Of a stretch of 6,654 bases of DNA, positions 1-4,963 are shown in pieces (the stretch's first letter is position 1; every line of letters starts with the position of its first letter). The stretch spans positions 1 to 6,654 of the forward strand of contig DATLYH010000391.1 of NCBI GenBank assembly GCA_035575035.1. The letters are read 5' to 3'. The notes beneath the pieces were generated by a model. That model was not told the origin of the DNA. It made no database searches and saw nothing but the letters and a program-made list of their open reading frames with translations. The translations under genes and the position numbers were made by a program. The stretch is from DATLYH01 sp035575035 (lineage in GTDB: Bacteria > Planctomycetota > Planctomycetia > Gemmatales > Gemmataceae).

Positions 1-412
1 GCTCGGCGGCCAGCATCACCGGAGCCGACTCCCGCCATTCGTCCCGCAGGGCCTGACGCGGCAGGACCACCTTCCCGGCGACCTTCAGTTCAACTTCCCC
101 GGTGCCGAAAACGAAGAAGCGATATTCGCCGCGGTCCTCGACGAGCAGACGGCCCTGCCAGGTCGCGTGGAACTCCCCGCCGACAAGGCGCGGGTCGGGC
201 GGACCTTCCCCCCACAGGAACGACAGTTGATGATCGACCCGGGTGGCTGTGTTCCCCCGGGCATCGCGGAAGACGGCAACCAGGCCGGGAAGGAACGGGT
301 CATCATCGGCCCTCTCCTGCGCCGGACTGCCCGGCGCGACGGCAGACCACCATGCCACCAGCATTGCGATCCAGGTGAAGGCTCGGGGGGAAGGGCGTGC
401 GAGTCCGGACAT
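1..412 (-). CDS. Secreted PA14-domain protein, N-terminal part (cut by left edge)
   Basis: The reading frame is open from ATG at 412 to the left edge, giving 137 residues with no stop. Residues 1-31 look like a Sec signal peptide: a basic start (MSGLARPSPR), a hydrophobic stretch (FTWIAMLVAWWSAVA) and a possible SPA|Q cleavage after residue 31. Residues 44-117 match the start of a PA14-like beta domain: LVAVFRD, then FHATWQGRLL (81-90), then GEYRFFVFGTG and VELKVAGKVVL (95-117). PA14 domains usually bind carbohydrate. In planctomycetes they often precede cytochrome c or DUF1549/DUF1553 domains in large exported proteins, but the rest of this protein lies outside the window, so its enzymatic role cannot be told. 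I chose ATG 412 because GGAAGGA sits 7 nt upstream and the signal peptide begins there. An in-frame ATG at 472 would add 20 residues in front of the signal peptide and has no Shine-Dalgarno. The gene lies 196 nt downstream of the dehydrogenase on the same strand. Confidence 0.72.
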   Translation of the reverse strand, partial: MSGLARPSPRAFTWIAMLVAWWSAVAPGSPAQERADDDPFLPGLVAVFRDARGNTATRVDHQLSFLWGEGPPDPRLVGGEFHATWQGRLLVEDRGEYRFFVFGTGEVELKVAGKVVLPRQALRDEWRESAPVMLAAE

Positions 413-419
413 CAGGTTG

Positions 420-426
420 TCCTTCC
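420..426 (-). promoter_or_regulatory. Shine-Dalgarno that fixes the PA14 gene start
   Basis: On the minus strand GGAAGGA ends 7 nt before the ATG at 412. It favours this start over the in-frame ATG at 472, whose upstream sequence has no purine-rich match. Confidence 0.65.
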
Positions 427-608
427 AGTGGATTGAGGGAGGGCCTGTGGGGATTGCGGGCAGGGCAATCATGATTCAGCGTACCGCTGCGATCGCCGGC
501 CGTCTAGCTGATCCGCTGGAGGCCCTCCCCCGGTCGGTGGCCGAACTCGGGCGAGTGCGGCTACGGGCAGCGGCAACCGATTCGTCTGGGGTCCGCCTCC
601 AGGAGGAA

Positions 609-1565
609 TCAATTCACCACATTGGTTGGCCGACCGGCCAGGAAGTTGGCGACATTGGCCACCGTCGCGGCCAGCAGCCGCCGTCGTGCTTCACGCGTGG
701 CCCAGGCGATGTGCGGCGTGATCAGGCAGTTCCGCGCCGCCAGCAGCGGATTGTCGGGCCGGATCGGCTCGCGCGACACCACGTCCACGGCCGCCCCCGC
801 CAGCCGCCCCTCGTTCAAGGCCGCGGCCAGGGCCTCTTCTTCGACCAGTCCCCCCCGCGACGTGTTGATGAGAAAGGCACTCGGCCGGACCAGCCGCAGC
901 CGCCGCTGGTTCACCAGCCCGGCGGTGTCCGGCGTCAGCGGGCAATGCAGAGTGATCACGTCGGCCCGGGCGAACAGGTCGTCCAGATCGGCCCATGCAA
1001 ACGGCCGGTAAGCCGGCGGTACCGAGCGCGATCGGCTGCAAGCCAGCACCTCCATGCCGAAGGCGTGGGCCAGTTCGCCGACGCGCCGGCCGATCCGGCC
1101 GAAGCCGACGATCCCCATGACCTTGCCGGCCAGCTCGACCTGCGGCGTTTTCCAGAAGCAGAACTCCGGCGACCGGGCCCACTCACCGGCGCGCACAGCG
1201 TCGGCGTGCAGGCCGACCCGGTGACACAGTTCCAGCAGCAAGGCGAAGACGAACTGGGCGACCGAGGCCGTGCCATACTCCGGCACGTTGGCGACCGGAA
1301 TGCCGCGGCGGCGGGCGGCGGCAACATCGACGCAATCATAACCGGTGGCACTGACGGCGATGAACCGCAAGTCCGGCGCCTGTTCGATGGCCGCGGCCGA
1401 GACGCGCGCCTTGTTGGTGATCAGCACCGCTGCTGGCCGGGCGCGGACCACCACCTCTTCCGCCGAGCTGCGGTCGTAGATCTTCACCTCGCCGAGCCGG
1501 TCCAGCTCCGCCCAGGAGTTGCCGTCTGCGCCGAGCGTGTAGCCGTCCAGTACAACGATCTTCAC
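609..1565 (-). CDS. D-2-hydroxyacid dehydrogenase, glycerate dehydrogenase/hydroxypyruvate reductase type
   Basis: This is a complete 318-residue NAD(P)-dependent D-2-hydroxyacid dehydrogenase, about the usual family length. The N-terminus (VKIVVLDGYTLGADGNSW) resembles glycerate dehydrogenases (HprA-like), which interconvert hydroxypyruvate and D-glycerate in the cytoplasm. Substrate cannot be proven from sequence. The Rossmann dinucleotide motif is G154-F-G156-R-I-G159. The catalytic triad of the family is present as R237 (NTSRGG), E266 (REP) and H285 (TPHIAW). The family hallmark HCPLTPDTAGLVN lies at 207-219. The GTG start at 1565 is preceded by AAAGGAGG. A frame extension to an ATG at 1622 would begin inside a palindrome and add residues unlike the family, so I rejected it. 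The gene is divergent from the EEP gene and has no obvious pathway partner beside it. Its likely 5' leader carries the 1585-1627 palindrome. Alternatives in the same family are phosphoglycerate, lactate or phosphonate dehydrogenases, but the N-terminus and length favour the glycerate type. Confidence 0.9.
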   Translation of the reverse strand: MKIVVLDGYTLGADGNSWAELDRLGEVKIYDRSSAEEVVVRARPAAVLITNKARVSAAAIEQAPDLRFIAVSATGYDCVDVAAARRRGIPVANVPEYGTASVAQFVFALLLELCHRVGLHADAVRAGEWARSPEFCFWKTPQVELAGKVMGIVGFGRIGRRVGELAHAFGMEVLACSRSRSVPPAYRPFAWADLDDLFARADVITLHCPLTPDTAGLVNQRRLRLVRPSAFLINTSRGGLVEEEALAAALNEGRLAGAAVDVVSREPIRPDNPLLAARNCLITPHIAWATREARRRLLAATVANVANFLAGRPTNVVN

Positions 1566-1569
1566 CCTG

Positions 1570-1577
1570 CCTCCTTT
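1570..1577 (-). promoter_or_regulatory. Strong Shine-Dalgarno for the dehydrogenase GTG start
   Basis: On the minus strand AAAGGAGG ends 4 nt before the GTG at 1565. The spacing is short, but the match to the anti-Shine-Dalgarno is nearly complete. It decides the start in favour of GTG 1565. Confidence 0.7.
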
Positions 1578-1584
1578 GTCGTCC

Positions 1585-1627
1585 CCCCCGTGGTGGCATG
1601 GTCTTGAAGACCATGCCACCACGGGGG
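1585..1627. repeat. Perfect 43-nt palindrome (21-nt arms, 1-nt centre)
   Basis: The left arm (1585-1605) begins CCCCCGTGGTGGCATGG. It is the exact reverse complement of the right arm (1607-1627), with a single G at 1606 as centre. As RNA it would form a very stable hairpin on either strand; the innermost pairs must open to make a loop. It sits 7 nt upstream of the dehydrogenase Shine-Dalgarno, so it is probably in that gene's 5' leader. No T-tract follows on either strand, which argues against a classic intrinsic terminator. It could be a REP-like or miniature palindromic element, a leader hairpin controlling translation, or a protein-binding site. Confidence 0.85.
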
Positions 1628-1886
1628 CGCCCTAACAAGTGCGGTGCCCGGCTGGAGCAGATGTCCCTCAACTTGCCGCCGTCCAGCCCGATGCGGCCGC
1701 CCGGACGGCACTTGTCCAGAATGATACCGCTGTCTCTGGCGTAATTGAACGTCTCTATCATGTCGCCGCCCGGATTGGCTGACCGGAAAAAAATCCCGTC
1801 GCCGCGCTCACTTTACCGCCGTTCCCCGCCTGTTCCTTTAGCGTCGGTGTTTTCTGCGTCTGCCAACCGTTGTCCGAGGTTGATCC
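1628..1886. other. Rest of the divergent intergenic region (promoters expected, none firmly identified)
   Basis: Together with the palindrome and the dehydrogenase ribosome-binding region this is a 321-nt gap (1566-1886) between divergent genes. It should hold promoters for both. One weak minus-strand sigma70-like candidate is TTCAAT, 17 nt, TATCAT, reading from about 1749 down to 1721. An 8-nt inverted repeat, ACAAGTGC at 1635-1642 and GCACTTGT at 1708-1715, brackets a 65-nt segment. A run of seven A is at 1787-1793. The EEP gene has GAGG at 1876-1879, 7 nt before its ATG. I recognise no protein product or known RNA here. Confidence 0.4.
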
Positions 1887-3014
1887 ATGAAGCAGTTGCG
1901 CTCCGCGGCCCCCATTCTTGCAACCGGCCTCTCGTTCCTGGCACTCGTTACCCTGCTCGGTATGGTGGGGGCTGCTATCTACACCCTTAACTCCTTTAAC
2001 CATCAAGGAGCCGTGGGGACGGTCATCGGTGCCGCCTTGGTGTGCCTCGTGCTGGGCCCGCGCCTGTTGCTCGGCCCGGTGGACGGGTCGTCTTCCGGCT
2101 GGCGGTCGCGCTTCCGTCGGCTGCTCGGCCCTGCACGGAAGGCTTTGATCGTCGTGCTGGCCTGCTGGCTCGGGTTGATCGGCTGGTCGAAAGTGAGCCC
2201 CGGCGGGCCGATGCCGGCGCCGAAGACCGAACCCTCAAGCATCCGGGTCGTCACCTGGAACATCCTTCACGGCGAAGAGGGCCGTCCTCCGTGGGACCGG
2301 CTCACCCTGTCCAACTGGCCGGGGCGGAAGGACGCCCTGCAAACCGCCCTCCGCCACGCTGGCCCCGACATCCTCTGCGTACAAGAGGCGTGCGCGGGCC
2401 AGGTTGCGTTCCTGGAGCAGGTGCTGCCGACCCATCGCCGCGTCGGCGTCGGCCGCGACGATGGCCGTGCTGCCGGCGAACATTGCGCCATTTACTTCGA
2501 TGCCGACCGCTTCGAACAGCTCGGCGGCGATACCTTCTGGCTGGAAGAGCCGACCGATCAGCCGCGCGGCGGGTCGGTGTTGAAGGTCAAGCGGATCTGC
2601 ACCTGGGTCCGCCTCCGCGACCAGGCCAGCGGCCGGACCTTTCGCGTCTACAATGTCCACTCCTACCTGACCGAGCGGTCCCGGGTGGCGGCGGCCCAAG
2701 TGGTGCTCGACCATCTGAAGACCGGTGATCCGGCAGACGCCATCATCCTGGCCGGCGATTTCAACGCCCCGCCGGGTGCCCCCTCGCGGCGGCTCTTTGC
2801 TGCTGCGGGACTGGCCGACAGCGCGGAGCAGGCCGGCCGGCGCGCAGATACGCCGACCTACCAGTGGTACGGCCTCCGCATCCGCTGCCTCGACGGCATC
2901 CTGGTAAGCCCGGACTGGCGGGTGTGCCACCACCGCCTTCTGGATGTCAAACCCGGCAATACCTACCCCTCCGATCACTTCGGCATCTTGGCTGACCTCG
3001 CGTTCCGAGAATGA
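1887..3014 (+). CDS. Membrane-anchored endonuclease/exonuclease/phosphatase (EEP) family protein
   Basis: This is a complete 375-residue protein. Residues about 8-33, 42-62 and 86-103 are hydrophobic and probably form three membrane segments. With the basic start inside, the C-terminal domain would lie outside the cytoplasmic membrane. The EEP hydrolase domain runs from about 119 to 372 with all hallmark motifs in order: TWNIL (123-127), CVQE (164-167, metal-binding E167), YNVHSY (255-260, H258), LAGDFNAP (288-295, D291 and N293), LDGILVS (335-341, D336) and the terminal SDHFG (362-366, catalytic D363-H364). Family members are Mg-dependent phosphodiesterases acting on nucleic acids, phosphoinositides or sphingomyelin. 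The substrate here is unknown, and an extracytoplasmic position would fit a secreted nuclease or lipid phosphodiesterase. GAGG lies 7 nt before the ATG. The next gene is 237 nt away, so the gene is probably transcribed alone. Confidence 0.9.
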   Translation: MKQLRSAAPILATGLSFLALVTLLGMVGAAIYTLNSFNHQGAVGTVIGAALVCLVLGPRLLLGPVDGSSSGWRSRFRRLLGPARKALIVVLACWLGLIGWSKVSPGGPMPAPKTEPSSIRVVTWNILHGEEGRPPWDRLTLSNWPGRKDALQTALRHAGPDILCVQEACAGQVAFLEQVLPTHRRVGVGRDDGRAAGEHCAIYFDADRFEQLGGDTFWLEEPTDQPRGGSVLKVKRICTWVRLRDQASGRTFRVYNVHSYLTERSRVAAAQVVLDHLKTGDPADAIILAGDFNAPPGAPSRRLFAAAGLADSAEQAGRRADTPTYQWYGLRIRCLDGILVSPDWRVCHHRLLDVKPGNTYPSDHFGILADLAFRE

Positions 3015-3074
3015 TGGGTCTCTCTGTACGCCTGTTCTGCAAGCCGGGGCATTTCGTTGAAAAGTGTCCAGATT

Positions 3075-3099
3075 CCGGATTACCGAAGCACTGGTCCGG
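3075..3099 (+). other. Possible RNA hairpin downstream of the EEP gene
   Basis: CCGGATTA (3075-3082) can pair with TGGTCCGG (3092-3099) over 8 positions, two of them G-U wobbles, around a 9-nt loop. It lies 60 nt after the EEP stop. No U-tract follows, so a terminator role is uncertain. Confidence 0.3.
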
Positions 3100-3240
3100 A
3101 CGATTGAAAGGAGGAAACACAGTTCCACGCGACTGGCGCAACCTGACTTGACCATCGGTCGAGAGAGCGTTGTCGGAGCGGATCCAGCGGGAGATTCCGC
3201 GTCGTTCGGCGTTTGCCGTCGATGATTGTCTACTCGTGCT

Positions 3241-3245
3241 GGGGA
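3241..3245 (+). promoter_or_regulatory. Shine-Dalgarno that fixes the lipoprotein A start
   Basis: GGGGA ends 6 nt before the ATG at 3252. The earlier in-frame TTG at 3213 and ATG at 3222 have no such match. Starting at either would put a polar, cysteine-containing stretch ahead of the lipoprotein signal. Confidence 0.55.
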
Positions 3246-3251
3246 ATCATC

Positions 3252-3734
3252 ATGCATCTCGAGGGAGACCCTCGGAAAACCGCTCACCCGCTCGGCCGGC
3301 TCTCGCTTGGGCTGGCAGTGCTGCTGACCGCTCTGGCCGGGTGTCGCTCTTCGCAGGAGCCTGAGGTGATCCCGCTGTCCCCGGCGGAAAAGAACCTTAC
3401 CTACATCGCCTTGGCCTACTCGGACGCCTATGGCCAACTGGGCCGAGGACCCAAGAACGCCGAGGAGCTCAAGCCTTTTCTGAAAGTGTTCGGCAACCCG
3501 GACGAGTTGCTGGTCTCCCCCAACGATGGGCAGCCTTACGTCGTGGTCTGGGGGGTTAACCCCACGGGGGGCCCGACCGACTACCAGGGAATGTTCCCGA
3601 TCCTGGCTTATGAGCGCAAAGGGGCGAACGGGAAGCGAGCCGTCACCGACGTTCGCGGCCGACCGCTGACAGTCCCAGAAGAAGATTTGCCGAAGTTGAC
3701 ATTCGTCGGCAAGCACAAGCCGGTGCTCAACTGA
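3252..3734 (+). CDS. Putative lipoprotein A, paired with DUF1559 pseudopilins
   Basis: This 160-residue protein is of unknown function. Residues 10-31 form a lipoprotein signal with a positive n-region, a hydrophobic core (LSLGLAVLLTA) and the lipobox LAGC, so C31 should be lipidated after signal peptidase II cleavage. The mature part carries motifs shared with lipoprotein B (5945-6379): AYxxAY (55-60), LKPFLK (73-78), G-x-PDxLLxSPxDGxP (81-95), PIxAYE (116-121), GxNGxR (124-129) and F-x-G-x-HKP near the end. The order LxSPxDGxPxVV is reminiscent of the DPWGxPY region of type II secretion major pseudopilins such as GspG, which is only an analogy. It is the first gene of the cassette, 65 nt ahead of pseudopilin A and probably cotranscribed. 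The context suggests an envelope partner of the pseudopilin, by inference only. Confidence 0.8.
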   Translation: MHLEGDPRKTAHPLGRLSLGLAVLLTALAGCRSSQEPEVIPLSPAEKNLTYIALAYSDAYGQLGRGPKNAEELKPFLKVFGNPDELLVSPNDGQPYVVVWGVNPTGGPTDYQGMFPILAYERKGANGKRAVTDVRGRPLTVPEEDLPKLTFVGKHKPVLN

Positions 3735-3760
3735 CCCCAAGCGGTCAAGGGGGGCATAAG

Positions 3761-3799
3761 GAATACGTTCCGTTCTTCCCTAATCCGGGAGGGTTCATC
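3761..3799 (+). repeat. Leader of pseudopilin A, copy 1 of a duplicated upstream sequence
   Basis: By hand alignment this 39-nt leader matches 4926-4963 upstream of pseudopilin B at about 29 of 37 aligned positions. Shared blocks are GAATnCGTTC, TCTTCC, CGGGAG and TCATC. Identity continues across the start: TCATCATGGTTCAT is exact at 3795-3808 and 4959-4972. It contains the Shine-Dalgarno GGGAGGG (3787-3793). Confidence 0.6.
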
Positions 3800-4780
3800 A
3801 TGGTTCATCTCCGATCATCGCGGCATGCAGGCTTTACCTTGATCGAGCTGTTGGTGGTCATTGCCATCATCGCCGTTCTGGTGGCGCTCTTGTTGCCGGC
3901 GGTGCAGAAGGTCCGTGAGGCCGCCAACCGGGCCAAGTGTCAGAACCACCTCCGTCAGCTGGCCATCGCCTGCCACAATCATCACGACATGATCGGGCAG
4001 TTCCCCTCCGCCGGCCGACAGGACTACACCGGAGGGCGAGACGCCGCCAACCGGTTTGCCACCGCTCCGATGCAACGATGGAACTGGCGGTATCAAATCC
4101 TGCCCTTCATTGAGCAGGACAACGTATTCCGCCTGGATGTGGATTCCCAGGTCCGACTTGCGGTGATCCCCATCTTCAACTGTCCTGCACGTCGGCCGCC
4201 GGTCGCTTTCGGAGGCATCGTCCTGGTTGACTACGCCGCCAACGCCGGCACTACCTGGTGTCCAGCCAATGAAACCACCACCTGGACCGGCGTCATCGTG
4301 CCGAATGAGGTGAACAACGGCGGCTGGATACCGCTAACCCCGGTTCGGATGGCCAGCATCACGGACGGCACGACGAATACCCTGCTTCTCGGCGAGAAAT
4401 TCGTGTCGATCGATCACTACCGGACGGCCTTGCAGTGGGGCGACAACGAGACCTGGGCTCTGGGCAACCGCTGGGGCGTCACCCGGCACGCCATCCACCA
4501 GCCCCGCCAGGACACCCTGGAAACGGCCGCGACCAAGGAGGTTCCCCCACCGAACTACAACGCCCCAGGTATCAACGGGCGGTGTGGTCCCTGGGGGCTT
4601 GGCCCCGTCGGCAGCGGGGGCGGCTATTACGACTACTGGGGATCGCCTCATCCCGGCGGATTCAACGCTGCCTTGGTGGACGGCTCGGTGCGCGTGATCC
4701 GCTACAGCATCCGCCTCCCGGTCTTGCAGGCCCTGTCCGACCGGGCAGACGGCCAGGTTGTTGATCAGAACGAACTCTAA
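3800..4780 (+). CDS. DUF1559 pseudopilin-like protein A with prepilin signal
   Basis: This 326-residue protein has a type IV prepilin/pseudopilin signal: leader MVHLRSSRHAG, predicted cleavage G11|F12, E16 at +5 and a hydrophobic helix over about 12-33. That is followed by the helix continuation LLPAVQKVREAANRAKC. The remainder is a DUF1559 (SBP_bac_10-type) domain with family motifs WRYQILPFIEQ (96-106), a CPARR site (128-132), DYAANAGT (144-151), ITDGTTNTLLLGEK (187-200) and the C-terminal HPGGFNAALVDGSVR (284-298). The protein should be processed by a prepilin peptidase encoded elsewhere and placed in the cytoplasmic membrane or an extracytoplasmic fibre. DUF1559 proteins are often present in many copies in planctomycete genomes, and their exact role is not known. 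GGGAGGG precedes the ATG by 6 nt. The gene is 65 nt after lipoprotein A and paralogous to the next pilin. Confidence 0.92.
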   Translation: MVHLRSSRHAGFTLIELLVVIAIIAVLVALLLPAVQKVREAANRAKCQNHLRQLAIACHNHHDMIGQFPSAGRQDYTGGRDAANRFATAPMQRWNWRYQILPFIEQDNVFRLDVDSQVRLAVIPIFNCPARRPPVAFGGIVLVDYAANAGTTWCPANETTTWTGVIVPNEVNNGGWIPLTPVRMASITDGTTNTLLLGEKFVSIDHYRTALQWGDNETWALGNRWGVTRHAIHQPRQDTLETAATKEVPPPNYNAPGINGRCGPWGLGPVGSGGGYYDYWGSPHPGGFNAALVDGSVRVIRYSIRLPVLQALSDRADGQVVDQNEL

Positions 4781-4789
4781 TCAGGCCAT

Positions 4790-4803
4790 CACCGCTTGCG
4801 GTG
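4790..4803 (+). terminator. Small hairpin just after pseudopilin A, possible weak terminator or processing site
   Basis: CACCG (4790-4794) pairs with CGGTG (4799-4803) around CTTG, 9 nt after the pseudopilin A stop. Flanking GCC (4785-4787) and GGC (4804-4806) could extend it across a bulge. There is no T-tract, so it is weak support for termination between the two pilin genes. It might instead stabilise the upstream transcript. Confidence 0.3.
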
Positions 4804-4925
4804 GGCATCCGCCAATACACGGACGCTGAACTGTCCAGGATCGGATTTCCCCGGGAACACAAGCCGCGGTCCTGAAGCCAGGCCAGGGAATCGCCTAAGC
4901 AACCTCCAGGATAGGTCCATGCGAA

Positions 4926-4963
4926 GAATTCGTTCGGTGTCTTCCATAACGGGAGAAGTCATC
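4926..4963 (+). repeat. Leader of pseudopilin B, copy 2 of a duplicated upstream sequence
   Basis: This is the counterpart of 3761-3799. It contains the purine-rich GGGAGAAG (4951-4958) that serves as ribosome-binding site and fixes the ATG at 4964. The remaining part of the 183-nt gap (4781-4925) shows only the small hairpin at 4790-4803. Confidence 0.6.

Larger units (their letters stand above)
3015..3251 (+). other. Intergenic region between EEP gene and lipoprotein A
   Basis: These 237 nt hold no convincing gene. They contain an imperfect hairpin at 3075-3099 and then AAAGGAGG at 3107-3114, a near-perfect Shine-Dalgarno with no ATG, GTG or TTG within normal distance downstream. The promoter for the lipoprotein/pilin cassette is expected here, but I could not place it. 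GGGGA at 3241-3245 is the ribosome-binding site for lipoprotein A. Confidence 0.45.

Noticed and set aside
349..360. 12-nt match (ACCATGCCACCA) between the PA14 gene and the palindrome arm
   Set aside because: It lies within a plausible signal-peptide coding sequence, and a few shared 12-mers are expected by chance in a window of this size.
243..1607. Long plus-strand open frame of 454 codons
   Set aside because: It lies antisense to the dehydrogenase and the PA14 gene, both of which show family motifs. Its product is rich in Arg, Pro, Gly and Gln without any recognisable domain, as expected for antisense frames in GC-rich DNA.
1566..1622. Upstream ATG extension of the dehydrogenase to 1622
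   Set aside because: The start codon lies in the palindrome, and the added residues are unlike the family N-terminus. GTG 1565 has a strong ribosome-binding site and aligns with the VKIVVLDGYTL start.
1336..1761. Minus-strand frame starting MIETFNYARDSG upstream of the dehydrogenase
   Set aside because: It overlaps the dehydrogenase in another frame and spans the palindrome. I recognise no family, and no clear Shine-Dalgarno precedes it.
2042..2728. Plus-strand open frame of 228 codons inside the EEP gene
   Set aside because: It is an out-of-frame shadow. The product is Arg/Pro/Gly-rich, and the overlapping frame encodes every EEP motif.
2235..3740. Long minus-strand open frame of 501 codons
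   Set aside because: It is antisense to the EEP gene and lipoprotein A, which carry real motifs and ribosome-binding sites. No domain is recognisable.
4796..4963. N-terminal extension of pseudopilin B
   Set aside because: It would place 56 extra residues before the prepilin leader, which is normally short. ATG 4964 has its own Shine-Dalgarno and mirrors pilin A.
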